DNA of 64,000 bases from Parastagonospora avenae f. sp. tritici 18332-5. Lineage: Eukaryota > Ascomycota > Dothideomycetes > Pleosporales > Phaeosphaeriaceae. Location: assembly GCA_022559985.1 (NCBI GenBank), contig JAFJTR010000055.1, forward strand, positions 1 to 64,000. The letters are read 5' to 3'. Each line of letters opens with the position of its first letter. Position 1 is the stretch's first letter. The notes below the pieces were generated by a model. That model did no database searches, was not told where the DNA came from, and saw nothing but the letters and a program-made list of their open reading frames with translations. This document shows, one piece after another, positions 54,539 through 64,000 of the stretch. A program made the translations under genes and the position numbers.

Positions 54539-55621
54539 ATGATGCTCCCCACCGAGCTCCTCTTCCTCACATCTCTCCTCCTACACCCCACGACCAGCGC
54601 TCCAACGCCCTCGATCAATCGACGCTCCGCACCCTTTCCCTCTCTACGCGGCCTCACGACTCTCGAACACGACTACTCAAACTCCGAAGCGTTCTCACAT
54701 CCTACCAAATTCTTCCACGAATCGACCTTCAGCCACCACTACGATGGGCGCTTCGCATCCGCCGAATTACCACACCACTCGCGGCAATTCCACTTGAGAC
54801 TGATGTTACGAGCATATACCGAAGCGATGGCGCGCATAGGAATAAGAACATGGCTCATGCACGGCTGTCTACTCGGATGGTGGTGGAATGCCAAACTCAT
54901 GCCCTGGGACACAGATCTCGACTTCATGGTCGACGAACCCGGCATCGACCAGCTCGGGAACTGGTGGAACATGACGATCCACCACTTCACCAGCACCGAG
55001 CTCGACCTGCACAACGACCCCTCGCCAGACGCGGGCGTCCTACTCTCTGACGATCAAGGCCTGAGTGTCAAGAAGCTACAAGAAGACGTCATTCGCGCAG
55101 GCGGCAAGAAATACCTCTTAGAGATAAATCCACATGCCGCGAATGCGTCGACGAGAGATACCGAGAACGTTATTGATGCAAGATGGATTGATACTGCTAC
55201 GGGTCTCTTCATCGACATAACTACCATCCACATCCAACCTATATCCATAGACGCCTATACAGACGCATCCTCCTTCAACACCGCCGACGACCAGGAACTC
55301 TACACCAAAGACCAGCACGCATACTCGTCGAACCAGATCTATCCCCTGCGCGAATCGACGCTGGAAAACGTGTCCGTCAAGATCCCGTTCTTGTACGAGG
55401 AATTGCTGCTGGAGGAATACGGCAAGAAGGCACTGACGCGGACGTGGTTCCATGGGTGGAAGTTTGATGAGGAGCGTATGCAGTGGGTTATGGATGGCGC
55501 GGAAGAGGTGGTGACGAAGTATACGGGCGAGGGGTATAAGGGGAAGGGTAGAGAGAAGGAGTATATGAGGCTTGCGGGGGAGGAGGCGGAGGTTGGGTTG
55601 GATGATTTCAATGGGGTTTGA
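54539..55621 (+). CDS. LicD/fukutin-type nucleotidyltransferase-domain protein, secretory pathway
   Basis: Intronless; 360 residues from the ATG pair at 54539/54542, chosen because it places a signal peptide (LLFLTSLLLHPTTSA) at the N-terminus. The open frame extends 42 codons further upstream without good context. The LicD core is clear: IRTWLMHGCLLGWWWNAKLM followed by PWDTDLDFMV, with the DxD metal-binding pair. RWIDTATGLFIDITTIH carries the family's second acidic motif. Eukaryotic relatives (fukutin, FKRP, yeast Mnn4) act in the Golgi on protein glycans, transferring phospho-sugars or ribitol phosphate. A role in mannosyl phosphorylation or another glycan modification is inference. The C-terminal tail is charged (KGKGREKEY). 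Confidence 0.85.
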   Translation: MMLPTELLFLTSLLLHPTTSAPTPSINRRSAPFPSLRGLTTLEHDYSNSEAFSHPTKFFHESTFSHHYDGRFASAELPHHSRQFHLRLMLRAYTEAMARIGIRTWLMHGCLLGWWWNAKLMPWDTDLDFMVDEPGIDQLGNWWNMTIHHFTSTELDLHNDPSPDAGVLLSDDQGLSVKKLQEDVIRAGGKKYLLEINPHAANASTRDTENVIDARWIDTATGLFIDITTIHIQPISIDAYTDASSFNTADDQELYTKDQHAYSSNQIYPLRESTLENVSVKIPFLYEELLLEEYGKKALTRTWFHGWKFDEERMQWVMDGAEEVVTKYTGEGYKGKGREKEYMRLAGEEAEVGLDDFNGV

Positions 55622-56407
55622 AGGGACGGATGTTGATGTTCAAGTGGAAGTGACACTGAGCCACGCTTTGGTATGACCGGTATTGGATAGGTGGTGGAGC
55701 TGGGCATTTATGGGCCCGACCTGCGGGATTCAAACTACGTGGAGAACGTGTAGGTCTACGGCATGAAACATTTGAACATACTACACGGTGGGCACTCACA
55801 GCGACATGATAAGTTTCTGAAAATTTGACTCCTGATTCAATCCTTGCTCTTAGCCTACGTGCAGAGTAGATGGTGCGTGTTAGCGTATCCAGAGCTTCTG
55901 TGGTATACGAGCGCGGGTTAGTGTATTGCCGGTTTTAGATCGCGGGTTTAAGTTAGTCTGCCAACACCGGACGGAAGTATCGGCCGTCTACGATATCCGA
56001 CCGCGTCTCCGATGTTCGTTCTACAATCGACTGCGCCGCTTCGGACTTTACATATACTTCTACGATACAATTGTACAGCGGGGCGTAAGAATACGATACG
56101 GATGTTGGAGTTCTATTGGCTGTCGAACGATGTGTCCCCCTCGGGGGGCGTAGAAGTTTGCTGACATGTCCTGTTAACTCCAGATCTCCCGCAAATGATA
56201 TCACGGGCTTTAGGGAGTAGGAGTGGCTTTATGGTCCGATGTATGATTGAGCTGGAATGAGTAGTGTATAAGTACGGGTAAAAGACATCGTCAATCTATC
56301 TCAGCATTTCACTCTCATCATCTGTTTCTATCTTCGCAACCAGCCTAGAGAGCACCAAACTCCATCTCCAAAGCTCTCCACGACATTTCCATACAACCTC
56401 AATCAAC
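55622..56407. other. Intergenic with promoter of the NmrA-like gene
   Basis: No gene seen; frames at 55926-56204 on both strands are unassigned. The right end has a TATA element and a CT-rich leader for the downstream gene. Confidence 0.5.
56267..56272 (+). promoter_or_regulatory. Putative TATA box of the NmrA-like gene
   Basis: TATAAG is 141 bases upstream of the ATG at 56408 and is followed by a CT-rich leader beginning near 56291. Confidence 0.45.
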
Positions 56408-57340
56408 ATGTCCAAACCCATCTTCGCAGTATTCGGAGCCACAGGCAACCAAGGAAACTCCGCCGCCAACTTCGTCCTCTCCGACCCAGAGCTCTCCCAG
56501 CGCTACACCGTACGCGCCGTCTCCCGCGACACCTCCAACCCCAAAATGCAAGCCCTCAAAAAAAAGGGCGCGGAGCTCGCCCAAGCCGACCTCGACGACC
56601 CGTCTACCCTCCCCTCTGCCCTAACCTCCGTCTCCTACCTCTTCTTCATCACCATGACGCAATACCAAGGCCACAGCCGTGAAATCGAAACCCGACAAGC
56701 CAGATCCCTCTGCACCGCGGCCCTCGCCGCCGGCGTCAAATACATCATCTTCAGCTCCATGTCGCACCCCTTCAAGATCTCGTCCGGCGCGCTGCAGCAC
56801 GTCGAGCACTTCGACGCCAAAGCCGAGATCGAGCAGTACATACGCAGCCTTCCTGTGCAATCGTCCTTCTTCGCGCCCGCGTCGTTCATGCAGAACTTCG
56901 CGACGTATTCCGGCCCGAAACCCGTCGGTGACGGCTCGTATGCTATCTCCAACATTCTGCACCCCCACACCAAAGTCCCGTTCATCGATATTGCCGACAC
57001 GGGCAAGTGGATCGGCGCCATACTCGCCGAGCCAGATAAATTCGCGGGCAAGTTCTTCGCGGCGGGACACGGGATGTACACTATGCCTCAGGCGTGTGAA
57101 CTCATGAGTAGGGTTAGTGGCAAGACGATTCGGTATGTGCAGGTAAGCGATGAGGTGTATAAGGGGTTTCTGACGCCGGTTATGCGCGAGCCGTATTATG
57201 AGATGTGGGTGCTGAATCGCGAGTATGGGTATTATGGGGAGGGGCAGGAGGAGTTGGTTGAGTGGGCGAAGGCGCAGGCGAGGGGCGAGGTGACGGGGTT
57301 GGAGGAGTGGTTGGTTAGGGAGAAGTTTGATGTTGAGTAG
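56408..57340 (+). CDS. NmrA-like NAD(P)-binding Rossmann-fold protein
   Basis: Intronless, 310 residues. The N-terminal dinucleotide-binding loop is FGATGNQGNS (residues 9-18), the GxxGxxG form of the NmrA/atypical SDR family. Further family features are RAVSRDTSNPKMQAL (cofactor 2'-phosphate region), YIIFSSMSHP, and a central FFAPASFMQNF block. The SDR catalytic Tyr-x3-Lys is not evident, as expected for NmrA-like redox sensors rather than dehydrogenases. NmrA itself represses the GATA factor AreA in Aspergillus; this shorter paralogue is one of many family members and need not do so. No targeting signal, so cytosolic. Confidence 0.88.
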   Translation: MSKPIFAVFGATGNQGNSAANFVLSDPELSQRYTVRAVSRDTSNPKMQALKKKGAELAQADLDDPSTLPSALTSVSYLFFITMTQYQGHSREIETRQARSLCTAALAAGVKYIIFSSMSHPFKISSGALQHVEHFDAKAEIEQYIRSLPVQSSFFAPASFMQNFATYSGPKPVGDGSYAISNILHPHTKVPFIDIADTGKWIGAILAEPDKFAGKFFAAGHGMYTMPQACELMSRVSGKTIRYVQVSDEVYKGFLTPVMREPYYEMWVLNREYGYYGEGQEELVEWAKAQARGEVTGLEEWLVREKFDVE

Positions 57341-57682
57341 GTGTGCGAATGTGGGAATTGTACGGTGAAATATGTAGTGGCGGATAATGGTATGGTAGTC
57401 CTACTTGGTCTTACTTTGTTGTGTGTGCAGTGTGAGTGCTACAAGTAGTTGATGGTCATTTCGGTGCTTTTTGTACAGACTTTCTAAACTGAATACATCT
57501 GGTGCATATGTGACATCTCATACTTTCAACTAAAATCATGCAACGTTATGGGCAAGCTTCTTACGAAGAGAACTCGCTACACCAGATTCAGTCCTAGCGC
57601 CACCAACATCGCACCTGAGCTGCGTTGTAGGCAGTGTGCTTGCGTCGCTGATGCTGACTCGCCTCCTCAACGCAAATACACC
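57341..57682. other. Intergenic / HET gene leader
   Basis: Short interval. The downstream HET open frame extends upstream to 57548 with an ATG, but that 45-residue extension shows no conservation signal. Confidence 0.45.
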
Positions 57683-59581
57683 ATGCGGCTCATCAACGCC
57701 CGCACACTTGAGATCGTCGAGTTTCTCAGTGAAGGTCAAGGCCCGCCTTTCGTGATCTTGTCGCATACCTGGGAAGACGAAGAATGCACTTTGCAGCAGA
57801 TGCAGGCGTCGGATGACATCAGTGTTGTCAGGCGCAAAGGGTACAAGAAGATTCAGTCGTGCTGCGAGCAGGCTCTGAAGGATGGTTTTGAGTGGGCATG
57901 GATCGACACCTGTTGTATCGACAAAATGAGTACGGCTGAGTTATCTGAAGCCATCAATTCCATGTTTCGGTGGTATCGCACGGCACAAATTTGCTACGCC
58001 TTTCTTGCGGATGTCCACAATGTCACTCAGCTCGCGAATAGTCGATGGTTCACAAGAGGATGGACGCTCCAAGAATTGGTAGCACCATCGACTGTCTGGT
58101 TCTACGATTCCAGCTGGCGGTATCTCGGCTCGAAGGACGACCTCCAGAAAGAGCTTGAAGAGATCACCAGCATCGATACAGACGTTCTCACGAAGGGAAC
58201 TATCGAGACCATCAGCATCGCCAGACGGATGTCATGGGCAGCGAAACGACAAACAACCAGGATCGAAGACCAGGCTTACTCTTTGCTCGGAATCTTTGAT
58301 GTTAATATGCCTCTACTATACGGAGAAGGCAAGAGGGCCTTTACCAGACTGCAAGAAGAAATCATGAAAATTTCAGACGATCAATCCCTCTTCGCATGGG
58401 GTCTGCCTGATACGTGTTCGACCATTCAGGAGCTTCTTGCATCATTCCCACAACCCAAACTAAAAGATATGCATGGGCTGTTCGCTGATTCGCCCGCGGA
58501 CTTCTCTCACACCGATCGTGTGCAAGTTCTGAAGGATTTGCATACTACCTTCCCCGCTATGGTGACTAACAGTGGTGTCCGCATAGAGCTTCAAGTCTTC
58601 CAAGTACCGCAATCTCAGCTTCAATTCGCAGCGATTTACTGTACACTGAAAGGCTGGTTCAAACATTATCTGGCCTTCCCCATGATCCGGTGGAATAGCA
58701 GGTGGTATGCACGCTGTGGGGAACTCGTGCTCATCGCTGTAACTGATCTCGTTCCACCCTCATCGAGCACCCCGTACCGCCAACCCTCCGCAATCCTGAT
58801 CAAATCACCATCAACTCCGTTCAAGGAACCTGTCGTCTCCAATAAATTCCGACTCGTCTATGTCGCCAACCACTACCATCGTACTTATAAGCTGATTGAC
58901 GTGCTTTGCTCTGATCACACAACGTATGATATAATGCATCAAGAAGCAACATTGAGCTTGGATAAGGATTCTTTACACGCGGCGTTTGTCTACGATGTTT
59001 CAGCTATCAATCCAGTGCTTATGTTCCCGCATATACAATCCGACCGCCGCCTGCAAGCTAAGCCCGACATCAGGCTTCACATTACATACCACGGCAACAC
59101 TACTACAGTGACGGCTGATGGACAACCTTTCGCGGATAAATATAAGTATCTTGGCCGCCCTTTCGCAGTGCTAGTAGGTGGGACTATACAAGACCCCTGG
59201 GTGAAAGTCATGCTCATGCTCGACGACGACAACCCCGACAGAGACTTTCATGAATTACATGCAGCTAGCGAAGGGCTTGTGCGAAGCTGCACGACTAGAA
59301 AACAGATAGCCAAAATGCTGCAAGAGGGAATACCGTCTCAGCCGCTTTTAGAACATCGGACCTATCATGATAGCCATCCTATCTTGAACTGGAGTTGGTC
59401 TCGCCCGGCCCCAATCCACTCAATTTCAACTGACGTGCGGCTGCATGCTCATGCAAATGTCCAAATGGTATCGAGTAACCTTGTTGAGCGCAGTCTAGCA
59501 CTCTTCGTTGAGCTGAAGGAATCGGTAGAGTTTGTACAAAAAGAATTACCGAATTGGTGGAGCTACAGTAGTGAAGGCTAA
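57683..59581 (+). CDS. HET-domain protein (heterokaryon incompatibility type, HET-E/D-like N-terminus)
   Basis: Intronless; 632 residues from the ATG at 57683, where the family N-terminus begins (MRLINARTLEIVEF). HET blocks are PPFVILSHTWEDEE, then FEWAWIDTCCIDK and SEAINSMFRWYRTA, then SRWFTRGWTLQELVAP. The region RRMSWAAKRQTTRIEDQAYS leading to LLYGEGKRAFTRLQEEI matches the subgroup that in HET-D/HET-E is followed by NACHT and WD repeats. Here those are absent; the last ~370 residues have no recognised repeats. HET domains are cell-death effectors in non-self recognition. Codon use looks less GC-biased than in the NmrA-like neighbour. Converges on the second HET gene, 427 bases apart. Confidence 0.9.
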   Translation: MRLINARTLEIVEFLSEGQGPPFVILSHTWEDEECTLQQMQASDDISVVRRKGYKKIQSCCEQALKDGFEWAWIDTCCIDKMSTAELSEAINSMFRWYRTAQICYAFLADVHNVTQLANSRWFTRGWTLQELVAPSTVWFYDSSWRYLGSKDDLQKELEEITSIDTDVLTKGTIETISIARRMSWAAKRQTTRIEDQAYSLLGIFDVNMPLLYGEGKRAFTRLQEEIMKISDDQSLFAWGLPDTCSTIQELLASFPQPKLKDMHGLFADSPADFSHTDRVQVLKDLHTTFPAMVTNSGVRIELQVFQVPQSQLQFAAIYCTLKGWFKHYLAFPMIRWNSRWYARCGELVLIAVTDLVPPSSSTPYRQPSAILIKSPSTPFKEPVVSNKFRLVYVANHYHRTYKLIDVLCSDHTTYDIMHQEATLSLDKDSLHAAFVYDVSAINPVLMFPHIQSDRRLQAKPDIRLHITYHGNTTTVTADGQPFADKYKYLGRPFAVLVGGTIQDPWVKVMLMLDDDNPDRDFHELHAASEGLVRSCTTRKQIAKMLQEGIPSQPLLEHRTYHDSHPILNWSWSRPAPIHSISTDVRLHAHANVQMVSSNLVERSLALFVELKESVEFVQKELPNWWSYSSEG

Positions 59582-60008
59582 GCTACACGCTCCACAAGGT
59601 TGTTCGGCCGTTTGCATGTCTTCTCCTCTTCGGATTCATACTGTGTATGATGTAGCAATAGCTAAACCGGGCCTTCCACGCTATCCCCCACTGTGTCACG
59701 GCGAGTAGCTCGCCTCCTTATCAGCCCAATTTCGATATTCATGAATGTTCGCGTGAATGCTCAGATCCGGCTCGCTGTGCCACCCACAATATGGTCTTCT
59801 TGACAGCACTGTGGTGGTGTCTGGGATGGGGACACGGGCCAACAACATGAGCGTTGTGAGAAGCGTAGCGCGAGTAACACGTTGCAAATGCCTCGCGATT
59901 GCTCAGATGGGCTGGTGGCATGCGTGTATGCATCTTTGGAGTGGAGAAGTCTAACTGTCTCCATGAAGTTCTTCTCTGTAATGAGGTCACCGAGAAAGTG
60001 CAGCTCAC
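59582..60008. other. Intergenic between convergent HET genes
   Basis: Shared 3' flank; only short overlapping frames, no recognisable content. Confidence 0.5.
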
Positions 60009-61787
60009 TCATCCAGGCCGATCCTGCATGCGCCATATCCTTAGTCGTGAAACAGGACCTTCTTCCTCTACACTCTTAGCTGGATGGGCTGAATCAATCC
60101 TGCGCAAGTCGGTATTCTGCATCGTGGGGTTGCTCCCGCGCCGCTGTGCTGATAGTGCACGTTGCTGAATTTCGTCCCTTTCGGATGACGCCACCTCTGC
60201 ACTGAACCTGGTTTTCGCCTTGTCCTTCACATTTTTAACCCTTGGACAGAGCTTGATAGGCTGCGGTACAAGCTCCACGAGCAGCTCAAGTGCTACGGAG
60301 ACAGTGCAGGCATCGCGGTGCTCGCCATGGGCAGTGACCCTCATGATAGACTCAGTGTTGCCCAAGAACGCATGTCGATGTTCCTCATCCATCATCTTAA
60401 GCAGGAAGGGGCTCTCCACGCAGTCGAGATGATCCTCGGTGGGATTGAGAGGAGACCGACGCATTTGGATCGCACGTTCTTGTAATCCATCCATCAAAAG
60501 TTCGAATGCGGGACAAAAATGTGTGAAGACATAGTCGTGCCCGAATATGTCGACTCCTAGCAACTTGTAACCATCCCACGATTGGATCTCGTCGTTGGCC
60601 AGCATCGCGTGTTTGTCGAACCTCAGCCCTTTGGTGGTGAACTCCAGTACTGTAGTCGAACATGTTCGTGAATGCAAAGGCTCCGCTATGTATTGATCAT
60701 TGGTGAGGTCAAGACTCTGAGCGACGAGAAGAGCAGAGCATACACAAAGTGGCCCATCAGAATGCGTCAACACTTCGTATGCCACACTATCACTTGGCTG
60801 CTCGTAATCAACTCCCAAGAGCTGGGAGTCGGAGCTAATTGAGAGCAGTGAATAGACACGATCGCGAGGGAGTTCGCATAGACTGTCTCGAAACTTCTCC
60901 AGGAGATGGACCAATGGTTCATGGCGAAAGTTTGCGATGCCTCCTAGGAACTGTTCAAAACGGGTCATTCCACAATTATGAAAGCTCCCGAAATCGACGT
61001 GATGGAACGTGTGTCGCGCGCTGAGAAGGTCGGTGGATTTGAATGATTCGCCACATAAGAGCACAACGACGGTCCGGGCCAGGAGAATCTCTTGAGCTAC
61101 CCATGCCCGACACCAGTATTCGTTGTTGTACAAACAGTTACCAAGATTATTATGAGCCTCTCTGATGAAGTCCAGAGACGCTGGCCACTGATATCTCTGG
61201 TTCTTGACGTTCTTCAAGTGTTGCATCCACGGCGCCATCACAGCGCATTTCCCCAGCCACAAGTAAACAAGGAAAGCCCCGGAATAGATGCGACCCATTT
61301 GCGCAATTTGATGGTTTCGTTCAGAGACATTGTCTTGGTCAACGCAGATGGCATCAATCCAGTAGAAAGTCATTGGCATCCTTCGGACCATCTCCAGGAA
61401 TTCGAAAAGGTTTCTCCGAACATAGAACGGTGCGCCATTGATGTGAATACGCATCTGATCCTCGATCGGTCCCCATCGGTATGATAGACAGACGTAAGAT
61501 GCGCGGTCTAGAGTAGAGTGGCTCAAGTAGCACTGAATTGAGCCATCTGCTGAGAGTTCGGAATTGACAGTGACGAGACGTAGTGACGACTTTGTTTCGT
61601 CCAGTGGCTTATGTACGAATGTCCTGACATCAGTCGATGCTGGGATCTGCTCTGGCTTGCTTGGTGCGGAACGATTCAAGAGAGCGTTAACCCTTTTCAT
61701 GATCCCTGGGAAATCGCAGAAACCCGGTGTTTGTACATGAAGATTGTTGATTGTGACATGTCGCGTGCAGATGAGGAGCTGCTTCAC
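60009..61787 (-). CDS. HET-domain protein (heterokaryon incompatibility, HET-6-like order)
   Basis: Intronless, 592 residues from 61787; Met30 at 61700 is an alternative start. HET domain at ~65-260: SYVCLSYRWGP, FYWIDAICVDQDNVSERNHQ, IAQMGRIYSGAFLVYLWLG, RAWVAQEILLARTVVVLLCG. A PRDRVYSLLSI motif at ~330 is usual in this subgroup. The C-terminal ~250 residues have no recognised repeats and end in a basic, charged tail. The protein belongs to a different HET subgroup from its convergent neighbour, and is the intact counterpart of the pseudogene at 8397-10210. Expected to act in the cytosol as a death effector; its partner or trigger is unknown. Confidence 0.9.
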   Translation of the reverse strand: MKQLLICTRHVTINNLHVQTPGFCDFPGIMKRVNALLNRSAPSKPEQIPASTDVRTFVHKPLDETKSSLRLVTVNSELSADGSIQCYLSHSTLDRASYVCLSYRWGPIEDQMRIHINGAPFYVRRNLFEFLEMVRRMPMTFYWIDAICVDQDNVSERNHQIAQMGRIYSGAFLVYLWLGKCAVMAPWMQHLKNVKNQRYQWPASLDFIREAHNNLGNCLYNNEYWCRAWVAQEILLARTVVVLLCGESFKSTDLLSARHTFHHVDFGSFHNCGMTRFEQFLGGIANFRHEPLVHLLEKFRDSLCELPRDRVYSLLSISSDSQLLGVDYEQPSDSVAYEVLTHSDGPLCVCSALLVAQSLDLTNDQYIAEPLHSRTCSTTVLEFTTKGLRFDKHAMLANDEIQSWDGYKLLGVDIFGHDYVFTHFCPAFELLMDGLQERAIQMRRSPLNPTEDHLDCVESPFLLKMMDEEHRHAFLGNTESIMRVTAHGEHRDACTVSVALELLVELVPQPIKLCPRVKNVKDKAKTRFSAEVASSERDEIQQRALSAQRRGSNPTMQNTDLRRIDSAHPAKSVEEEGPVSRLRIWRMQDRPG

Positions 61788-62270
61788 GATAGCAGCAAGA
61801 TCCCGGTCCTAGCCGGTTAAAACGAGCCGAAATGGGATTCAACGTTTCGGAGCGGTGAGATTAGATGCTCGCCATCTCACGAACGAGAAGCCTAGTCGCA
61901 TGACTAGATTTCAGTGTCATGTGCCTGAAAGTATCACGGGATATGACACGCAATGTCGCGTAAATGACCAGGACGATACCGCGTAGGTATGTAGTCTTGG
62001 AATGTGGGGGCGGTGGTGATCGTCCGCGTTCTCAAGCGCGACCGCGAATTCTGGCGCGTTGCATTCCTCCCTCCATCTCCCAGGTAAAGCCACCCGTGCT
62101 CTCCATCCTGATCCATCTCTTAAACACCTGCGACGTGATCAACTTTTGCTTTCTACTGCGCATGCCTTCATAATGATTGTTGCACGAGTAATGAGCTGGT
62201 CCAGATCCTTTGGGGGCCGTAATCCTGTCGCACCCGAAGCGCCCCACGAGGCGCAGCTCTTCCTATATGC
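61788..62270. other. Intergenic, divergent promoters
   Basis: Lies between the HET gene (-) and the DUF726 gene (+). A CT-rich stretch near 62065-62090 may be part of the plus-strand promoter. Additional 5' exons of the DUF726 gene cannot be excluded. Confidence 0.4.
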
Positions 62271-64000
62271 ATGTTGATCTCCAAACATCTATACAAGATA
62301 CACAACATCTCTGCATTTGCTCAACGGCTAACCGAAAATCATCGCTTACTGACGCGCAATATGTTCTCGAAGTTCGCCGGGGCCGTATCTGGTGCTGGTC
62401 CAGAAAATCCACGCAAAGATGAAGGAGCGTCACTCAGCTCAATCCTCGAGACGCCAACGTTGCGTGTGGAACTGGCACTCCTAGTTCTCCTCTGTATAGA
62501 TACCATGCGGAGTGACCTGGTTGGTACTTTTGATTCAAACCAGACTCAAGAATCGAGACCACCGACCACTACTCGACCACCACCGCTACCGAAAAACCCT
62601 TCCAACGACCTCATAAGCGTCGACGAGCCACAAAACAAGAAACCACTAGCGAACGATGCTACGAGGATCACACATGGAAGGGAACATGATTCTGTGCAGA
62701 TGCAGGCTCTCAGGAGAAGTGCCCTCAACTTCTTCGACAAATGGCGTGGAGCGGTCATGCTCCGCATTTGTGACGTGCTTTCTGTACGAGGCGAGACAGT
62801 ACGGCAAGCAAAAGCTAGAAGGAAGCAGAATATGGACCAAGCGGAGAAGGAGAGACAAGGTACACCATCTCTCATCGACTTCGAGGAGGATCCTTTTGCG
62901 ACTCCAGCATGGACTGGAAAAGAGGTGCATCTCGGTCGCTACAAACCAATCAGGACGAGGCTGTTGGACTTCGAAGAGCCAAAGCGAGTCCTGATCCTTC
63001 ACTGTCTTCTTCTGCTTTTATTAAGTTTGGAATATTACCCGGCACATTCTAGGGTATTGCTGTTGAATCTCGCGAGTAGCTTCGAGCTGGAGACAGAGGT
63101 ACTGGCGGAACATGAGAAGTCAGTTGCGCAAGGGCTTCTGGCTACGGCTGCGTCTCATATGGATGCCGATGCGACCGCCGCGAAACAAGCCTCCAACGAT
63201 GCCGCGAGCCGAAAGTGGAAAGTCGGGCTTGCCGCTGTCGGTGGTGCTGTACTCATTGGGGTTACTGGTGGTCTTGCTGCACCACTGCTTGCCGCCGGTC
63301 TGGGTAGTGTGATGGGTGGATTGGGTCTTGGTGTCGTATCGACTTATCTGGGAGCGCTCGCGGGCAGTTCGGTGCTTGTGGGCTCATTGTTTGGTGCATA
63401 TGGCGCGAAGATGACCGGGAAACTAATGGAGCAATATGCACGAGAAGTCCAAGACTTTGAATTCATGCCTGTCCAAGGTTTGTCTGGATTTTTCCTCGCG
63501 TTTAAATTTCATACTGATAATATGTAGATCCTAAACGCCCGTCATTGCAGCGAGAGCAGGAGTGGGCAGATGAGCAGGATGCCCGCGACCCAAGTAAACG
63601 GGCCCACCACCGTCTTCGTGTAGCCATCGGCATCAGCGGCTGGCTAAGCTCTTCAGCCGATGTCTACCAACCATGGGAAGTTATTGACGCGGAGACCACA
63701 GAACCGTTCGCCTTAAGATTCGAGCTTGACGCCATGCTCCGTCTTGGCAATTCTCTACAGGAAGTGCTATTCAACTATGCATGGGATGGCTTGACATACA
63801 CTGTTGTGAGCCGCACGTTACTCGGGGCACTGTACGCTGGTCTCTGGCCGCTCGGACTTATCAAAGTCGCCAGTGTTCTTGACAATCCTTTCAGTGTCGC
63901 CCTTGCGCGAGCAGACAAGGCTGGAAAGGTACTGGCACATGCGCTCATGGATGGCGTGCAAGGCAAAAGACCCGTAACCCTTATTGGCTATTCTGTTGGC
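62271..64000 (+). CDS. DUF726 (TMCO4-like) alpha/beta-hydrolase membrane protein, 3' truncated by window end
   Basis: Exon 1 is 62271-63477; the 50-bp intron 63478-63527 has a TACTGATAA branch site; exon 2 runs from 63528 off the window edge. About 560 residues are visible. The start could also be Met31 at 62361. Residues ~335-400 form Gly/Ala-rich membrane helices (AAVGGAVLIGVTGGLAAPLL, LGVVSTYLGALAGSSVLVGS), as in DUF726. After the splice come VAIGISGWL and WEVIDAETTEPFALRFELD. The sequence stops at TLIGYSVG, the nucleophile-elbow GxSxG, so the Ser is present but the rest of the hydrolase is not. Family members (human TMCO4, yeast Mil1) are poorly characterised hydrolase-fold proteins, some linked to vesicle coats. 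Confidence 0.82.

Overview
This window looks like nuclear DNA of a filamentous ascomycete (Pezizomycotina, plausibly a Dothideomycete). The evidence is eukaryotic gene structure with very short introns (44-82 bp, GTATGT/GTAAGN donors, CTAAC/CTGAC-like branch sites), Zn2Cys6 regulators, HET-domain genes, a KRE9-type GPI protein, dipeptidyl-peptidase V and fungal DUF3405/LicD proteins. The class is inferred from gene style only. Coding exons are GC-rich; the first ~100 bases are about 30% GC. I rebuilt exon joins by hand; each multi-exon gene below closes in frame.

Layout: 0-11 kb holds an AT-rich left edge with a tandem motif, a single-pass cell-surface protein (-), an F-box protein (+), a beta-propeller protein with a prenylation tail (+) and a decayed HET pseudogene (-). 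13-20 kb is a secreted/cell-wall block: exo-beta-1,3-glucanase (+), KRE9-like GPI protein (+) and dipeptidyl-peptidase V (-). 21-28 kb has a TRP/FLC-like membrane protein (+) and a FYVE-RING E3 ligase (+), followed by a gene-poor 4 kb stretch. 32-44 kb has two large Zn2Cys6 transcription factors flanking a mitochondrial RNase II-type exoribonuclease (-) and the small subunit of molybdopterin synthase (+). 44-53 kb has a possible ubiquitin-like protein (-), a Tim17/TIMMDC1-like protein (+), cytosolic phenylalanyl-tRNA synthetase alpha (-) and a DUF3405 Golgi-type protein (+). 54-64 kb has a LicD-domain protein (+), an NmrA-like reductase-fold protein (+), two convergent intact HET-domain genes, and a DUF726 alpha/beta-hydrolase cut by the window end.

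Most genes are unrelated housekeeping or surface functions, as usual in fungal genomes. The part most like a coherent system is the set of HET (allorecognition/programmed cell death) loci: one dead copy at 8.4-10.2 kb and an intact convergent pair at 57.7-61.8 kb. No secondary-metabolite cluster, CRISPR array, rRNA or convincing tRNA was seen.
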